A stretch of 9,419 nt of DNA from Planctomycetota bacterium (GTDB lineage Bacteria > Planctomycetota > UBA8742 > SKZP01): assembly GCA_007127275.1 (NCBI GenBank), contig SKZP01000600.1, positions 1-9,419 of the forward strand. The letters run 5' to 3'. A program made the translations under genes and the position numbers. Positions 1 through 6,573 of the stretch are shown piece after piece. Within the stretch, counting starts at the first letter, position 1. Each line of letters begins with the position of its first letter. The notes under the pieces were generated by a model, which was not told the origin of the DNA, ran no database searches, and saw only the letters and a program-made list of their open reading frames with translations.

Positions 1-2
1 CC

Positions 3-554
3 GCGATGGCGATGCGCTCCATCCGCATCTTCGCCAAGGAGACGCAGAGCCCGCGCGAGATTCTCATCAAAACCAACGACGAACTTGTCCCGGACTTGAT
101 GGCCGAGGCGAACCTCACCGTCGTCTTCAGCCTGCTCGACATTGAGTCCGGAGTGCTGACCACGGCGCAGTCCGGGCATCAGCCGGTGTTGCTCTACAAC
201 GCGAACCGCGAGCCGGAGCCACGCCAGATCAAGCCCAGCGGCATGGTCCTCGGCTTGGTGCGCGGCCCGAAGTTCGACAATATGCTCGAAGAGGACATCA
301 CCTCGTTGCGCGAGGGGGATTTGCTGATGTGGTACACCGAGGGGGTTCCGCTGACGCAGAACAACCGCGGTCAGGAGTTCGGCATTGACAGCCTTTCCAT
401 CCTCATGCAGTCGCAAGGTCACCGCTCCGCGCAGAGCTTCCTGAACTTCCTGATGCGCCGCATCGATACCTGGCGCGGCGACCTTCCCCAAACCGCGGAT
501 CTCACGGTCGTTGCCCTCAAAGTGTCCGGACCGCTCGGCGAGGGTGCCGGGTGA
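3..554 (+). CDS. SpoIIE/RsbU-type PP2C serine phosphatase, C-terminal part (5' truncated by window edge)
   Basis: This is the last 183 codons of a PPM/SpoIIE-family phosphatase, a class that dephosphorylates Ser/Thr on STAS-domain partners. The reading frame is open to the left edge. The first Met (6) falls at the place where family members continue just after the Asp-x-x-Gly-His-Gly metal motif, so the true start lies upstream. Visible family signatures are a core strand followed by a Ser-Gly-His version of the AGH motif, a Gly-Met-Val-Leu-Gly-Leu loop, Leu-x-x-Gly-Asp then Tyr-Thr-Glu-Gly (333-344), and a final strand Ala-Asp-Leu-Thr-Val-Val (495-512). In the family the last two motifs usually read YTDG and DDxT and supply metal-binding Asp residues. 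Here they carry Glu and Ala, so activity may be altered. The next gene, on the same strand, encodes a STAS domain, a plausible substrate. Family assignment is confident; the missing N-terminal input domain is unknown. Confidence 0.85.
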   Translation, partial: AMAMRSIRIFAKETQSPREILIKTNDELVPDLMAEANLTVVFSLLDIESGVLTTAQSGHQPVLLYNANREPEPRQIKPSGMVLGLVRGPKFDNMLEEDITSLREGDLLMWYTEGVPLTQNNRGQEFGIDSLSILMQSQGHRSAQSFLNFLMRRIDTWRGDLPQTADLTVVALKVSGPLGEGAG

Positions 555-752
555 TGCGGGCGCGAATGGGGGGTTCTTGCGCCGAGTGCAACATGCTACG
601 TCTGTTGCCGTCTCACGTGTTCCATCCAGCGCGCCGCCGTCTGCCCTTCTTCCGGCGGGTCTTCGTGCGTGCCGCCCGTATTTGGAGGAGACACGGTTCG
701 TTCGTTCCTTTCCCGGCCTTTCGTGCCACGCTCCGCACCTCTTGACGCTTAC

Positions 753-756
753 GAGG
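753..756 (+). promoter_or_regulatory. Shine-Dalgarno-like GAGG before the chosen start at 768
   Basis: GAGG lies 11 nt before ATG 768. A stronger-looking GGAGGAG (684-690) has no ATG, GTG or TTG at a usable distance. It lies inside the alternative longer reading frame that begins at GTG 669, so it cannot serve that start. This supports ATG 768, but only moderately. Confidence 0.35.
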
Positions 757-767
757 CTACGCAATCG

Positions 768-2729
768 ATGGAAGATCGGCACGACGAGTCCCAGTCTCCG
801 GCTCCCGGCTCCCCCGCGACTCGCGCCAGCGAAGCGGCGGTGACTTCGGCCTCGGCGTCGAGCTCCGGCGCACTCAGCGAGGAAACGCTCGCGTATCTGC
901 GCAAACGTGTCGAGGAGGCGGCGCAGCACGAAGGTGCCGGTGACGCGGCGGAGCAGCCGCGCGCCAACGACGGCGAGGAGCGCAAACCGGCACGCACCGG
1001 CGACGAGGCGCACCCGTCGGAGGACGCGCAACCGCCCGGCGAGGCGACGTTCGTGCTCGAGCCGAGCACGCTCGTGTCCCTCGGCCAGTGGCAGCGCCTC
1101 GAAGCACGCGTGCGCAGCTCGGTGGCAGGCAACGACCGCGACAACGGCAACGACAACGGCAACGGCGACCGTGCAACCGGCGCCGACGAAGGCAACGAGG
1201 CGTCGTCGGTACGCAAACCGGTGGTGCTCGAGTGCTCCGCGTTGCGCAACGTCGACTCGCTCGCCCTGGGGCGCCTCGTCATCCTGCACGACCTTGTGTG
1301 GGAGAAGGGGTATGCGCTTGCGCTGCTCGCCGTGCCCGAGGCGGTGCGCCGCAGCCTCGCGACAATGGGGCTGCATGAGCTGCTGCCGTGCTACGCCAAC
1401 GGCGAGGCGTTGGCCAACGGCACTCCGTTGCCGCCGGTCGCTGCCAACGAGGGAGATGCCGAGTCCACGGCGCCGAGCGCATCCGCAGCGGCGGCGGAAA
1501 CGGAACGCGACGGCACCAACGGGCAAGCCACCGGCGGCCCACCCGCAACGCCGCATGCGCAAACCGACGCCACGCAAGCCGCGGGCGACAAAGCGACGAA
1601 CAACGAGCGGGGCGCGACGACGGAAGGGCCCAACAGCGAAGCCGCTGCCGCCGTAACGGAACAGAGCGAGCAAAACGAGCACGCCGCAACGTCGAAACAC
1701 GCGAAGCCGCAGCGGTCGCAGCCGAAGACCGAGGAGAAGGAGTTCCCCGTCCAATCCGTGGTCGAGGCGGTGCGCACCGATTTGCGGACCATGTATGACG
1801 CTCTCGTCGGCGAAATGCGCAACCGCTTCCGCGAGGTCGAGCAAAACCGCACGAACCTCCAGAACCTCGGCAAGGCACTCAACCAGGTGCAAGGCTTCCT
1901 GGGCGAGGTCGCCACGAGGCTCACCGCCTTCGAGCAACACTTGAACCGCCTCACCGGCTACTTCAACGAGCGCTTCCGCGCCGACAAGCAAAGCCAGAGC
2001 GCCTTCGACCGGCTGCATGAGGAACTCAAGTTCTACCGCGACGACGCATTGTTCCGCTCGCAGAAGCCGGTCTACATGGACTTGATTCTGCTTTACGACG
2101 ACGTCGGCCGGATGCTGCGCGACGAGCGGGACGAGGATGCCGCGAACAAGTTCGCCCTGCTGCGCGAGGTGATTCTCGAGATTCTGTACCGCCGTGACGT
2201 GGAGGTGATTGAGGAGCGGCCGACGCAGTTCGACAAAAAGTTCCAGAAGGCACTCAAGCGCATTCCGACGGAGGATCAGTCCCTCGACCGCACGGTCGCC
2301 GAGGTCGTCCGCGACGGCTTCCGCTGGGGCGAAAGCATTTTGCGGCCGCAAGAGGTCGTTGTGCGTCGCTACGACGGGGCCGACGGCGACTCCGAGTCGG
2401 AGTACGGCCCCGCCGAGGCCCGCGCCTCCGACACAGGCCACCCGGAACCGAACGCATCAAGCGCGGAGCCGTCGTCGCAAGAGGCCGGCAAGCCCCAGGC
2501 GGCCGACGAAGGGAACGCACCGGAGACGCAGCCCGCCGCCGACGTCGACAACGCACCCGCGCCGTCCGAAGAGAGCGAAGAGAGCAAGCAAGAAGCCCCG
2601 GCCGAGTCCGAACTGCAGGGTAAGGACAGCACGCCCGAGCAAAGCGAGCCCAGCGAGTCCCCTGCCAAGCAATCCGGCGACAACGACAACGACAACGCAA
2701 ACGGCGAAGCGGCAGACGAGAACGAGTAG
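768..2729 (+). CDS. STAS domain fused to GrpE-like nucleotide exchange factor domain
   Basis: A 653-aa cytoplasmic protein. Residues 1-93 are acidic and disordered. Residues 94-215 match a STAS (anti-sigma antagonist) domain: a first strand, then Val-Val-Leu-Glu-Cys-Ser, Val-Asp-Ser-Leu-Ala-Leu-Gly, and Gly-Leu-His-Glu-Leu-Leu. Ser164 sits where partner-switching kinases phosphorylate SpoIIAA and RsbV. A disordered Asn/Asp/Gly insert (about 120-148) interrupts the domain. Residues 216-325 are linker. Residues 326-537 match GrpE: a long helical/coiled-coil stretch, then FYRDDALFRSQK, then the beta-domain with Phe-Asp-Lys-Lys-Phe, a Thr-Val-Ala-Glu-Val-Val-Arg-Asp-Gly-Phe strand and Ile-Leu-Arg-Pro-Gln-Glu-Val-Val-Val. 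Residues 538-653 form an acidic Ser/Glu/Pro tail. GrpE releases ADP from DnaK; regulation of that step through the STAS domain is inference. Ordinary GrpE is about 200 aa. The start could also be GTG 669 (33 residues longer). The gene lies 213 bp after the phosphatase and may have its own promoter. Confidence 0.85.
   Translation: MEDRHDESQSPAPGSPATRASEAAVTSASASSSGALSEETLAYLRKRVEEAAQHEGAGDAAEQPRANDGEERKPARTGDEAHPSEDAQPPGEATFVLEPSTLVSLGQWQRLEARVRSSVAGNDRDNGNDNGNGDRATGADEGNEASSVRKPVVLECSALRNVDSLALGRLVILHDLVWEKGYALALLAVPEAVRRSLATMGLHELLPCYANGEALANGTPLPPVAANEGDAESTAPSASAAAAETERDGTNGQATGGPPATPHAQTDATQAAGDKATNNERGATTEGPNSEAAAAVTEQSEQNEHAATSKHAKPQRSQPKTEEKEFPVQSVVEAVRTDLRTMYDALVGEMRNRFREVEQNRTNLQNLGKALNQVQGFLGEVATRLTAFEQHLNRLTGYFNERFRADKQSQSAFDRLHEELKFYRDDALFRSQKPVYMDLILLYDDVGRMLRDERDEDAANKFALLREVILEILYRRDVEVIEERPTQFDKKFQKALKRIPTEDQSLDRTVAEVVRDGFRWGESILRPQEVVVRRYDGADGDSESEYGPAEARASDTGHPEPNASSAEPSSQEAGKPQAADEGNAPETQPAADVDNAPAPSEESEESKQEAPAESELQGKDSTPEQSEPSESPAKQSGDNDNDNANGEAADENE
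1140..1163 (+). repeat. 12-bp tandem repeat (2 copies) encoding DNGN
   Basis: Two exact copies of GACAACGGCAAC lie inside the STAS domain insert. They encode a low-complexity Asp-Asn-Gly-Asn run. The array is in frame and looks like slippage-driven expansion of a disordered loop. Confidence 0.8.
2679..2696 (+). repeat. 6-bp tandem repeat (3 copies) encoding DNDNDN
   Basis: Three exact GACAAC units near the 3' end of the STAS-GrpE gene encode Asp-Asn repeats in the acidic C-terminal tail. The unit resembles that of the repeat in the STAS insert of the same gene. Confidence 0.8.
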
Positions 2730-2816
2730 CGAGTTCGCAAGTGCACCCTGCCACGCTTCTACGTAAGGCGAGGGCGCGCAAACCACTGGGGGCTTCGCCA
2801 GCAAGCCGAGGACGCA

Positions 2817-2849
2817 CCAAACCGCTTGCCGTTTGGAATCCGCAAACGG
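2817..2849. repeat. Overlapping, mutually exclusive inverted repeats
   Basis: CCAAAC (2817-2822) can pair with GTTTGG (2831-2836). Alternatively CCGTTTG (2829-2835) can pair with CAAACGG (2843-2849), a 7-bp stem with a 7-nt loop. The middle arm is shared, so only one stem can form at a time. The element lies about 90-120 bp after the STAS-GrpE stop codon. It could be part of a terminator, but no T-tract follows. Confidence 0.4.
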
Positions 2850-2895
2850 TCACGGGCTACGGTTCGTGGGTCGTATCCGTCAACGGAGGGGATCC

Positions 2896-2909
2896 CGGGC
2901 CGCGGCCCG
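2896..2909. repeat. 14-bp perfect palindrome CGGGCCGCGGCCCG
   Basis: This is a fully self-complementary all-G/C 14-mer in the convergent gap. It may be a protein-binding site or a hairpin core. It has no loop of its own, and no T-tract follows on either strand. Confidence 0.45.
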
Positions 2910-2949
2910 TGAGCATGAAATCACGAAGCTCAATGCACGGGCGGTTTGG

Positions 2950-2978
2950 CACGTAAAAGCCCCGCGTTCTCTTACGTG
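2950..2978. repeat. Inverted repeat CACGTAA / TTACGTG
   Basis: CACGTAA (2950-2956) and TTACGTG (2972-2978) are perfect complements, with two further pairs possible inside after one mismatch. Each arm contains ACGT. The stem is modest, so it could be an operator or a weak bidirectional terminator. A short TTTT run (2997-3000) follows 18 nt later on the plus strand. Confidence 0.35.
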
Positions 2979-3022
2979 TGCTCTCCATTTCCGCTCTTTT
3001 CCTCCGAGATCACGGTGTCCTT

Positions 3023-3040
3023 CGTGGCTCCCAAGCCACG
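3023..3040 (-). terminator. Stem-loop just after the sulfotransferase gene, possible terminator
   Basis: CGTGGCT (3023-3029) and AGCCACG (3034-3040) form a perfect 7-bp stem with a 4-nt loop. It begins 8 nt after the sulfotransferase stop codon (3049-3051, minus strand). No U-tract follows on that strand, so it is at best a non-canonical intrinsic terminator or a 3'-end protecting hairpin. Confidence 0.4.
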
Positions 3041-3048
3041 TATCCCAC

Positions 3049-4089
3049 CTACGCACGACGCGTGCCCAGCAAGCGGATGCGCCGCCACGTACGAGCGCAC
3101 AAGTGCCGTAGTGATCCGCCGTGTCCGCGGGCGAGATACCGCACGCCGAAGCGCAGTACCAGCCACGGAAGCGCCACGGCAAACGCGACGCGGCGGTACC
3201 ACGGGGCGGCGCGTATACGGTGCTTGAGCTCGGGGTATGTCGCCTCGAGATCCGCCCGGGCGGCGCCGCGCGCGGCAATGCAGTCGACGGTGATAATCTC
3301 CAGCGGGGTAAGCACATCCGGATAATAATACAGCCGTGACCGTGTGAGTCCGCGCGTTCCGTCAACGGCGCCGTAATCCTGCGTCCCCTTGTGGGTGCGG
3401 CCGCCCGCTTCGTTCACATGCGGCACGTCAAGCACGTCAGCCTCGAACGCCAGCCCCAGCTTCGCGAACAACTCGCCGAGCGCTCGCTCCGGGTCGTTGA
3501 CGAGTTGCTCGTAGCGCAACAGGAACATGCGCTCGGGAAAGCTCGTAGCCAAGGCGCGCGAGAGTCGAAACCCGGTGCGCCATGCCGCGGACGCGCCCAG
3601 CGTCGTGTTCGGGTCGCCACGCAGTTTGCTCGAGGCGGCAAGATCCCACGGATTGCGCTCGAGGTAGACCGCCTGCGCACTTGGCATCGCCGTGAGCAGC
3701 TCGCGGGCATAAAAGATGTAGCTCGTCGCCTTCTGCACCCAGCGACGCTTGCCGGCAAGCCGGGCGAGCACATTCATGCCGTGCGTATACAGCGCGACGG
3801 CGTCGGCATCTTCCTCGCCGGCCCGTTCGACAAAGGCATGCAACGACGCTCGCACCGCGTCCTTCAACGACTCCTCTGCAATGTTCATCAGCGGCAAAAC
3901 CCGTTCGGCCCGCTGCCGCGCATCAGCCTCGCGGTCAATCAAGGTGCGGTGCTCGAAAAAGACGTTCTCGTTCGTCTGCGCAAGCACGGTCGAGCAATTG
4001 CCGAGCAGACGCACAAGTAACGTATTGCCGCAGTGCTGGCGCCCGATCACAAAGATCGGCGGATCCATTGACTCCGTACCCACTTCCAT
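3049..4089 (-). CDS. PAPS-dependent sulfotransferase family protein
   Basis: A 346-aa protein of the P-loop sulfotransferase superfamily, which moves a sulfuryl group from PAPS to a hydroxyl or amine of an acceptor. The 5'-phosphosulfate loop is at residues 12-29, Phe-Val-Ile-Gly-Arg-Gln-His-Cys-Gly-Asn-Thr-Leu-Leu, where many relatives have R-S-G-T-T. The 3'-phosphate site is Leu-Glu-Arg-Asn-Pro-Trp-Asp-Leu-Ala-Ala-Ser-Ser (143-154), with Arg145 and Ser153/154 as the expected contacts. A family-typical Leu-Arg-Tyr-Glu-Gln-Leu-Val-Asn-Asp-Pro segment (191-200) is followed by a Leu-Gly-Leu helix end. Residues 300-320 are hydrophobic and the tail is Arg-rich, which could dock the protein on the inner membrane face. 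GGAG, 8 nt before the ATG, supports this start; Met8 is the alternative. It is the last of three minus-strand genes, 123 bp after the previous one. The acceptor substrate cannot be told from sequence. Confidence 0.8.
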   Translation of the reverse strand: MEVGTESMDPPIFVIGRQHCGNTLLVRLLGNCSTVLAQTNENVFFEHRTLIDREADARQRAERVLPLMNIAEESLKDAVRASLHAFVERAGEEDADAVALYTHGMNVLARLAGKRRWVQKATSYIFYARELLTAMPSAQAVYLERNPWDLAASSKLRGDPNTTLGASAAWRTGFRLSRALATSFPERMFLLRYEQLVNDPERALGELFAKLGLAFEADVLDVPHVNEAGGRTHKGTQDYGAVDGTRGLTRSRLYYYPDVLTPLEIITVDCIAARGAARADLEATYPELKHRIRAAPWYRRVAFAVALPWLVLRFGVRYLARGHGGSLRHLCARTWRRIRLLGTRRA

Positions 4090-4097
4090 TCACGCGG

Positions 4098-4101
4098 CTC
4101 C
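4098..4101 (-). promoter_or_regulatory. Shine-Dalgarno GGAG for the sulfotransferase gene
   Basis: On the minus strand GGAG precedes ATG 4089 by 8 nt, a normal spacing. It favours that Met over Met8. Confidence 0.6.
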
Positions 4102-4212
4102 AGCCTGCCTGCTGAGTGATACGCGCTGTTGCCTCATCATGCAGCGAAGCCGACGACAACGAAGCAACGTCGAGCGCAGCGGAAGACTTACGAATCCTAG
4201 AGACGTGGAGGT

Positions 4213-6441
4213 TTACGTTTGCGCACGAAATCCTCGCGAAGGGGAAGCCGAGGATTCGTCTTGAGTTGCGGCGGGCGGGCGCGAGTGGCCTGAGCGTACG
4301 GTTGACTTTGCGGCGGCGCTGCGTTGCGAGCTTTGCAGTGCGCTTGCCGGGTAGCGCGAGGAGGCGGGTTTGTGAGCCGGAGATGTAACTGCGGACGTCA
4401 TTGCCGGGAACGTCGTCGCGGAACTGGAGGCTTCCTCGCTGTAGTGCTTGCGCCCCCCGCGTCGCCGGCGTGGCCAGAAGAGTCCGCCGAGCAACAGCAT
4501 GCACGAACCCAAAGCCACGTAGGCGCCGAGTTGCAACGACTCTCCGTGCGCAAACAGAGTTTCGAAGAATCCCGCCTCCACCGTCTCGCGATGCGGCAAC
4601 AGGCCGAAGACGCCGCCGACAAGACCCAGCATCAACAATCCGACAAGCGCGTGCATCAGGTGGCCGTTGTAGCCCTGCCCCCAATGAATCCCCTCCCAAA
4701 CGAGCAGAAAAACCGCGAAGACCGGCAACAGCCACAGCAGGTCAACGAGCGTCAACCACGTATCCAGGGAAATGCTCGGACGGTGCGTCGAGAGCAACTG
4801 CCCGAGCTCGCCGAGCGACAGCATCATGTTCGTCGCCGAGATGTGCCACGGCAAAAAAGTCGCAACAAGAAGCCCGAGGCAGCCGAGCAGAGCAAACAGA
4901 TTGATGGGTCTGCGCTGTCGCTTCAGCCCGGTACGCACGACAAGACCCTGTCCACGCTTGCTGACCGTGTAGACCGACATGTGATCGGAGCTCGACGGTG
5001 CGGAGAGATTGGGCGTGCTGACCGTGAGACGTGTCGTCATGGCCGAGACCGTCGGCTGGCTCGTTTCGGTTTCGTCGCTCTCGTGCCTATCCTTTTCGTT
5101 GGTCAATGAACGGTAGACCGCCGGGGTAGGGTGGCGCGGCGGCTCCGCCGTGGACGGGCCGAAGACCGCGGCATGCGAGGGGTGCGTCGCCGGGACCGAC
5201 TTGTTTGCCCGGCTGCTTCCGTTGCCGTGACCGTTGCCGTGACCGTTGCCGTGACCGTTGCGATAGTCGCCGATTTGCGGCAAGCGCGCGTTGCTCTCCG
5301 TTGGTTTCTGTTGTCGTGGCTTCCTCGGCGCGTTCTCGTTGCCAGCAGGGCGTTTCCGTCGGGCCGCCGGGTGCGTGCCGTCTTGCTGATGCAGCTCCTG
5401 CTCGACGAGCTTGCGAGTTTCCGCGGCAATTCGCTTGCGCTCCGTTTCCATGCTCCGGCGGTGCTGTTCGGCTTGCTGGGAACGCTCCGATTGTTGCTGC
5501 TCGGCAAGTTCGAGGATGCGGCGCTGAAGCTCGGCAATCTCGCGGTTGCGTTGGTCGAGGTCACCGGTGAGCGTGCGAACGAGGTCGTGCAAGGACTGCA
5601 CTTCGCTGCCGCGGTTGCGCAACTCCGAGCGAATGCTCTCGAGTTCGCTCTCCAACTCAACGACTCGGTGGACCTGCACGGCCATCTCGTCGTTGAGCTC
5701 GTCAAGCGTCGCCGGGTCGTCGTTCGCACTTGCATGTGCCGGGGCCGCCGACGGCGCAAGCGACGAGCCAGCCGCATTGGCGGCTGGGAACGGATCCGTT
5801 TCGTCGCTGTCCTCGCTTTCTTCTTCGATCACCGTCTCGCCGGCCGCTGCGCCGGCGGGCGGGGCGTCATCCGGCGACGAGGCGTTCGCCGCCGCCGTCT
5901 CCCCCGCCGGTTGCACCGAACTCGCAACGCTCGGATCAATCTCCAAGTGGCGGGCACTGTCCGCCATCATCATCACTTCGAGCTCGTCCGGCTGCTCGTC
6001 AACGTCGGACGACGCACGTTCGTCGCCAAACGGCTCGTCCTCGCCGAAGTCGACGAGCCCCGGCATGTCGGCAAAGGGGTCGGCCGGCACCGGGAGTGTG
6101 TCGTCACCACCCCCTGCTTCTTCTCCAACCGCCGGCCCCCCTTCTTGCTGCGGCTCGAGCGCCGGAGGCTCGTCGTCGACGCGAACGTCGAACACGGGAC
6201 CCTCGCTCGGCGCTGCCTCGCCGGCTGGTGACTCGTCGTCTTGCCGCGTAGCCGCTTCGTTCACGCCGGAGGAGGCGGGGTGCACAATGTTGATGCACTC
6301 TTGCGCTTCGATCTTGTCGTGTTCACTCGCCGAGGGATGTTCGAGGACCGCACGGAATCCCTCCAAGGCACGGTCGTAGCGCCCGGCGTAGAATTCCTGA
6401 TACGCCTGCTCCAGCAGGTCTTTCGGGTGTGGGTTGCTCAT
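4213..6441 (-). CDS. TPR-like, coiled-coil, four-transmembrane protein of unknown function
   Basis: A 742-aa protein that I do not recognise as a named family. Residues 8-52 look like one TPR-type helix pair (Tyr-Gln-Glu-Phe-Tyr-Ala-Gly-Arg-Tyr-Asp-Arg-Ala-Leu-Glu-Gly-Phe). Residues 60-245 are acidic, Pro/Ala-rich and disordered, with a few hydrophobic acidic patches (for example 118-139). Residues 245-352 form a long heptad-like coiled coil. Residues 353-510 are basic, Ser/Pro-rich and disordered, with a (Asn-Gly-His-Gly)n run at 395-408. Four hydrophobic segments follow at about 513-533, 560-581, 593-615 and 635-656. The last ends in Trp-Pro-Arg-Arg-Arg-Arg, which by the positive-inside rule puts both termini in the cytoplasm. 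The Ser/Ala-rich tail (667-742) is disordered. The many Ser/Thr sites and the kinase gene just upstream suggest, without proof, a phosphorylated membrane scaffold. No strong ribosome binding site precedes ATG 6441. Confidence 0.75.
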   Translation of the reverse strand: MSNPHPKDLLEQAYQEFYAGRYDRALEGFRAVLEHPSASEHDKIEAQECINIVHPASSGVNEAATRQDDESPAGEAAPSEGPVFDVRVDDEPPALEPQQEGGPAVGEEAGGGDDTLPVPADPFADMPGLVDFGEDEPFGDERASSDVDEQPDELEVMMMADSARHLEIDPSVASSVQPAGETAAANASSPDDAPPAGAAAGETVIEEESEDSDETDPFPAANAAGSSLAPSAAPAHASANDDPATLDELNDEMAVQVHRVVELESELESIRSELRNRGSEVQSLHDLVRTLTGDLDQRNREIAELQRRILELAEQQQSERSQQAEQHRRSMETERKRIAAETRKLVEQELHQQDGTHPAARRKRPAGNENAPRKPRQQKPTESNARLPQIGDYRNGHGNGHGNGHGNGSSRANKSVPATHPSHAAVFGPSTAEPPRHPTPAVYRSLTNEKDRHESDETETSQPTVSAMTTRLTVSTPNLSAPSSSDHMSVYTVSKRGQGLVVRTGLKRQRRPINLFALLGCLGLLVATFLPWHISATNMMLSLGELGQLLSTHRPSISLDTWLTLVDLLWLLPVFAVFLLVWEGIHWGQGYNGHLMHALVGLLMLGLVGGVFGLLPHRETVEAGFFETLFAHGESLQLGAYVALGSCMLLLGGLFWPRRRRGGRKHYSEEASSSATTFPAMTSAVTSPAHKPASSRYPASALQSSQRSAAAKSTVRSGHSRPPAATQDESSASPSRGFRAQT
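5219..5266 (-). repeat. 12-bp tandem repeat (about 3.6 copies) encoding NGHG
   Basis: CCGTTGCCGTGA (plus-strand reading) occurs three times exactly at 5219-5254, followed by a partial fourth copy. On the coding strand it gives Asn-Gly-His-Gly repeats between the coiled coil and the membrane domain. It is an in-frame microsatellite-like array, so its length may vary between strains. Confidence 0.85.
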
Positions 6442-6527
6442 GCCGAGGCCCGGAGCGAATCAAGAACGGCGAGTAAGAAGCCCGGCAAAGAGACGAGAGC
6501 CGCCACGGCTTCCATGCGAATGATGCA

Positions 6528-6557
6528 AGTCTACCCCGCCTGCCCCGCAACCGTCCA
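6528..6557 (-). promoter_or_regulatory. Candidate promoter for the 742-aa protein gene
   Basis: On the minus strand TGGACG (6552-6557), an 18-bp spacer and TAGACT (6528-6533) resemble -35 and -10 boxes of a housekeeping-type sigma factor. Transcription would start near 6521, leaving a leader of about 80 nt before ATG 6441. The TGGACG hexamer is identical to the -35 proposed for the FHA gene at 8491. The match is imperfect and was found by eye. Confidence 0.3.
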
Positions 6558-6573
6558 GGCACGACGCGAAGCG

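Larger units (their letters stand above)
2730..3048. other. Convergent intergenic region with several inverted repeats, no gene seen
   Basis: This 319-bp region lies between the ends of the STAS-GrpE gene (+) and the sulfotransferase gene (-). Short open frames cross it on both strands, but none has a recognisable motif or a convincing ribosome binding site. It holds at least four inverted repeats (2817-2849, 2896-2909, 2950-2978, 3023-3040). These would suit transcription ends or other structured transcript ends. No classical GC hairpin followed by a long T-tract is present. Confidence 0.6.

Noticed and set aside
551..745. 64-codon Arg-rich frame overlapping the phosphatase stop (TGATG)
   Set aside because: The stop-start overlap suggests coupling, but the composition is that of random GC-rich translation, with no domain or convincing conserved feature.
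669..767. 33-residue N-terminal extension of the STAS-GrpE protein from GTG 669
   Set aside because: The only strong Shine-Dalgarno-like sequence lies inside the extension, not before it, and the extra residues differ from the acidic N-terminus that follows ATG 768. Not fully excluded.
907..1656. 249-codon plus-strand Arg-rich frame inside the STAS-GrpE gene
   Set aside because: It is a frame-shifted reading of the gene; the STAS and GrpE signatures lie in the other frame.
3935..4735. 266-codon minus-strand frame overlapping the 742-aa gene and the sulfotransferase start
   Set aside because: It is a shadow of the real frames, Arg/Ala-rich with no motif.
5219..5266. CRISPR-like direct repeats
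   Set aside because: The units are contiguous 12-mers without spacers and are in frame within a gene.
5131..6231. Long plus-strand frame of 366 codons opposite the 742-aa gene
   Set aside because: Its translation has no family features, while the minus strand shows coiled-coil, repeat and membrane features. Long antisense frames are expected in GC-rich DNA.
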